DNA of 64,000 bases, taken from DATAEE01 sp963725145 (GTDB lineage: Bacteria; Acidobacteriota; Vicinamibacteria; Vicinamibacterales; 2-12-FULL-66-21). The stretch spans positions 1,054,001 to 1,118,000 of the forward strand of contig CAVRXL010000013.1 in NCBI GenBank assembly GCA_963725145.1, written 5' to 3'. The notes beneath the pieces were generated by a model. The model was not told the DNA's origin. It did no database searches and worked only from the letters and a program-made list of their open reading frames with translations. This document shows positions 62,492-64,000 of the stretch, piece after piece. Positions within the stretch are counted from its first letter, which is position 1. Each line of letters begins with the position of its first letter. The translations under genes were made by a program, and so were the position numbers.

Positions 62492-63088
62492 TTAGAACTT
62501 GAAGACGATACCGCCGCTGAACCTGCCGAAGTCCAGCTTGTCTTCGTCAACAACGACATCCAGGTCGAACAGGTCGAAAGCGCTGAACGAGCGGAAATAC
62601 CGAAAGTCGGCACGCGCGCCAACGTGTTCGCCGAAGAACACCATCAAGCCGCCACCGATGTCATAGCCGAAGTCGTTCTCGCCGTCCTCAAGCGAGGTGC
62701 CACCGGTCACCTCCACGTTGCTCCTGATGACGCCGAGGCCGGCGAGGCCGTACGGCTGGATTGGACCGAACTTTGGCGCGAGCAGGAAGTGGCCAAAAAT
62801 GGTGGTCACGCTTGTCTTTGTCACCGAGGTTTCACCAAAGAAACTGTCGATGAAGGCAAATTCGAGCTCGGCACCGACAATTCCTCCGACGGCTCCGAGC
62901 GAGACGCCCCAGTTGAGGTTCTTGTCCTCGCAATCGGTGATTTCCGGGCATCCGGAATCCCCGCCGAAGTTGTAGCCGAGGAACGGATAGATGAAGGCCT
63001 GCGCGGCAGACTGGGTGGGAAAACAAAGCACGGCCGCCGCGACGACCGCGACCGTAAACATCGTTTTCGCACGAGCGAATGAAGTCAT
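62492..63088 (-). CDS. Small outer-membrane beta-barrel protein
   Basis: 198 residues, ATG at 63088 with AAGGTGAT upstream. Signal peptide ending in SAAQAF. Alternating strands FIYPFLGYNFGGD, WGVSLGAVGGIVGAELEFAFID, PYGLAGLGVIRSNVEV, DFGYDIGGGLMVFFGEHVGARADFRYF and terminal GGIVFKF fit an OmpA-like/OMP_b-brl eight-strand barrel. One disulfide is possible (Cys in GCPEITDCED). It ends 30 bp before nhaA starts on the same strand, so it might be the first gene of that unit. Confidence 0.85.
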   Translation of the reverse strand: MTSFARAKTMFTVAVVAAAVLCFPTQSAAQAFIYPFLGYNFGGDSGCPEITDCEDKNLNWGVSLGAVGGIVGAELEFAFIDSFFGETSVTKTSVTTIFGHFLLAPKFGPIQPYGLAGLGVIRSNVEVTGGTSLEDGENDFGYDIGGGLMVFFGEHVGARADFRYFRSFSAFDLFDLDVVVDEDKLDFGRFSGGIVFKF

Positions 63089-63158
63089 GGGATCACCTTC
63101 GTCTCGGGAGCCATCCGGTTTTCCGGATTCTAACCGCCTTGACGGAGTCGAGCGATGA

Positions 63159-63174
63159 GACCAAAGTCCAATGG
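63159..63174 (+). promoter_or_regulatory. GACCAARGTCCWATRG motif upstream of 63384 gene
   Basis: GACCAAAGTCCAATGG, 209 bp before the 63384 start; the spacing is longer than for the other copies. It also lies 71 bp upstream of the divergent barrel gene. The rest of 63089-63383 shows no gene. Confidence 0.5.
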
Positions 63175-63383
63175 CGCGTCCGGGATGGCCGAGTATGCTG
63201 GCCGGACTTGCGAATGCCTGCTGTCTGGCCGGAGGCCCTCCGGAATAGTGGAGGCGCACCACGGAACCGATGTGGCACCGACCCCTTTCAGAGGTTTGAG
63301 GTCAACAACTTGTGGCCCACGGACACAGGTGTGTGTCGTGGCATTCGCTGTGCTGGCGGCAGAGCGAAGGTTAGGAGGCAGCT

Positions 63384-63959
63384 ATGAGGTCGACCCTGGT
63401 GAGAGCGTTGATGACCACTGGCATCATGGTGGCGGCGGTGGCGGCGAGCGCCGCGCTGAGCGCGCAATCTAAGACGATTCCCGGCGATGTCGTGACGCTC
63501 ACCGCAACCGTCGAGGCGATTGACCCGGCGACGCGCACGCTGACGGTGAAAGGCTCCGACGGGACCTTCAAGCCCATAACGGTTTCCAGGTCGGTGGAAC
63601 GGTTTAACGAGATCAAGGTGGGAGATACGATCACGGCGCGTTATTACGACAACATCGTCATTCGCGTGAAGCCCGCAGGCGAGGCAGCCGTCAATGAGAC
63701 CACGGCGGGGATGACCAAGGGAGGAGGCCCGAGTCCCGCGGGGACGGCCGCCTTGCAGACAACGCTCACGGCCACGATCGCCGCGATCGACCGCGACGTG
63801 CCGTCCATCACGTTCAAGGGCGAGAACGTGAAATGGAGCTACTCGTCGCGGGTCGCCGACAAGGCCGCCCTGGCCAAGGTCAAGGTCGGCGATCGCGTGG
63901 ACATCACGTGGACGGAGGCGGTGACCGTCTCCGTGACGTCGCCGGCGAAGAAGGATTGA
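63384..63959 (+). CDS. Secreted protein with two tandem beta-domain repeats (paralogue of 18218)
   Basis: 191 residues, AGGAGG before the ATG. Signal peptide ending in ALSAQS. Two halves mirror those of the 18218 protein: VTLTATVEAIDPATRTLTVKG...FNEIKVGDTITARYYD and LTATIAAIDRDVPSITFKG...LAKVKVGDRVDITWTE. The Gly-Asp turn and the Ala-Ile-Asp strand are shared by all four halves in the window, so a single ancestral unit was duplicated. It is followed by a new start at 63970. Confidence 0.78.
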   Translation: MRSTLVRALMTTGIMVAAVAASAALSAQSKTIPGDVVTLTATVEAIDPATRTLTVKGSDGTFKPITVSRSVERFNEIKVGDTITARYYDNIVIRVKPAGEAAVNETTAGMTKGGGPSPAGTAALQTTLTATIAAIDRDVPSITFKGENVKWSYSSRVADKAALAKVKVGDRVDITWTEAVTVSVTSPAKKD

Positions 63960-63969
63960 AGGAAGAAGG

Positions 63970-64000
63970 ATGTTCAACCTGTTGACGTGTGTCCTGCTGG
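63970..64000 (+). CDS. Start of a next gene, cut by the window edge
   Basis: ATG at 63970 after GGAAGAAGG; codes MFNLLTCVLL, which looks like the beginning of a signal sequence. Too short for any assignment. Confidence 0.4.
   Translation, partial: MFNLLTCVLL

Noticed and set aside
1..64000. tRNA, rRNA, riboswitch or transposase genes
   Set aside because: None recognised by eye on either strand; a covariance-model search would be needed to exclude small RNAs.

Overview
The window is 64 kb of GC-rich bacterial chromosome. The gene content suggests an acidobacterium, probably of the Vicinamibacteria type; this is inferred from families, as no rRNA or other marker is present. Pointers are a planctomycete-type cytochrome c/DUF1549/DUF1553 protein next to a DUF1501 protein, two Oar-like TonB-dependent receptors with N-terminal carboxypeptidase-regulatory domains, a BlaI/M56/TonB-receptor block, M19 dipeptidase, OprB- and DcaP-like porins, and many small dispersed palindromic repeats. 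No rRNA, tRNA, CRISPR, phage or complete insertion sequence was recognised.

Layout. 1-8.2 kb: truncated beta-propeller gene, DUF1549/1553 and DUF1501 pair, large TonB receptor. 8.2-18.8 kb: envelope genes (OprB porin, DUF4136 protein, MltF-like transglycosylase, formylglycine-generating enzyme, BamA/TamA-like barrel with a large secreted partner, HdeD). 18.8-26.6 kb: sulfatase carrying the CxAxR formylglycine motif, fused MFS-like/spermidine-synthase-like protein, DcaP-like porin, DCC thiol protein, DUF411 protein, small beta-barrel. 26.6-36.7 kb: TPR protein, a dicarboxylate symporter fused to a solute-binding domain, a nucleotide-transporter/PPK2 pair, a DUF2490 protein, a toxin-antitoxin-like pair, dipeptidase, pdxH. 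36.7-41.9 kb: simple-repeat arrays, a broken four-helix-bundle gene, an EF-hand protein, and a strongly frameshifted BlaI-M56-TonB receptor block. 42-52.7 kb: giant ExeM-like nuclease with Calx-beta repeats, APC permease, amidohydrolase, receiver and histidine kinase, SRPBCC protein and its ArsR-type regulator. 52.8-64 kb: second Oar-like receptor, MOSC gene broken by a 60-bp insertion, lipoprotein, GT4 and PHP pair, NhaA, beta-barrel, and a secreted tandem-domain protein.

Functional links that can be argued from sequence: the formylglycine-generating enzyme (12602) can mature the sulfatase (18798); PPK2 and the NTP/NDP-type carrier are translationally coupled; kinase, receiver, amidohydrolase and permease form one tight operon; the ArsR-type regulator overlaps the SRPBCC gene and has a palindrome over its promoter; the TA-like pair has a consensus -10, a palindrome in the promoter spacer and an apparently leaderless start.

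Two non-coding themes stand out. A 16-nt motif, GACCAARGTCCWATRG, lies 50-225 bp upstream of several envelope or stress genes, always in the same orientation as the gene. Arrays of a GGTTCGARRN-type decamer sit directly on the stop codons of four unrelated genes; two of these arrays, in opposed orientation, enclose the broken four-helix-bundle gene.

Caution: about a dozen genes need single-base frameshifts to be read as full proteins. Some of this may be sequencing or assembly error, so pseudogene calls are provisional.
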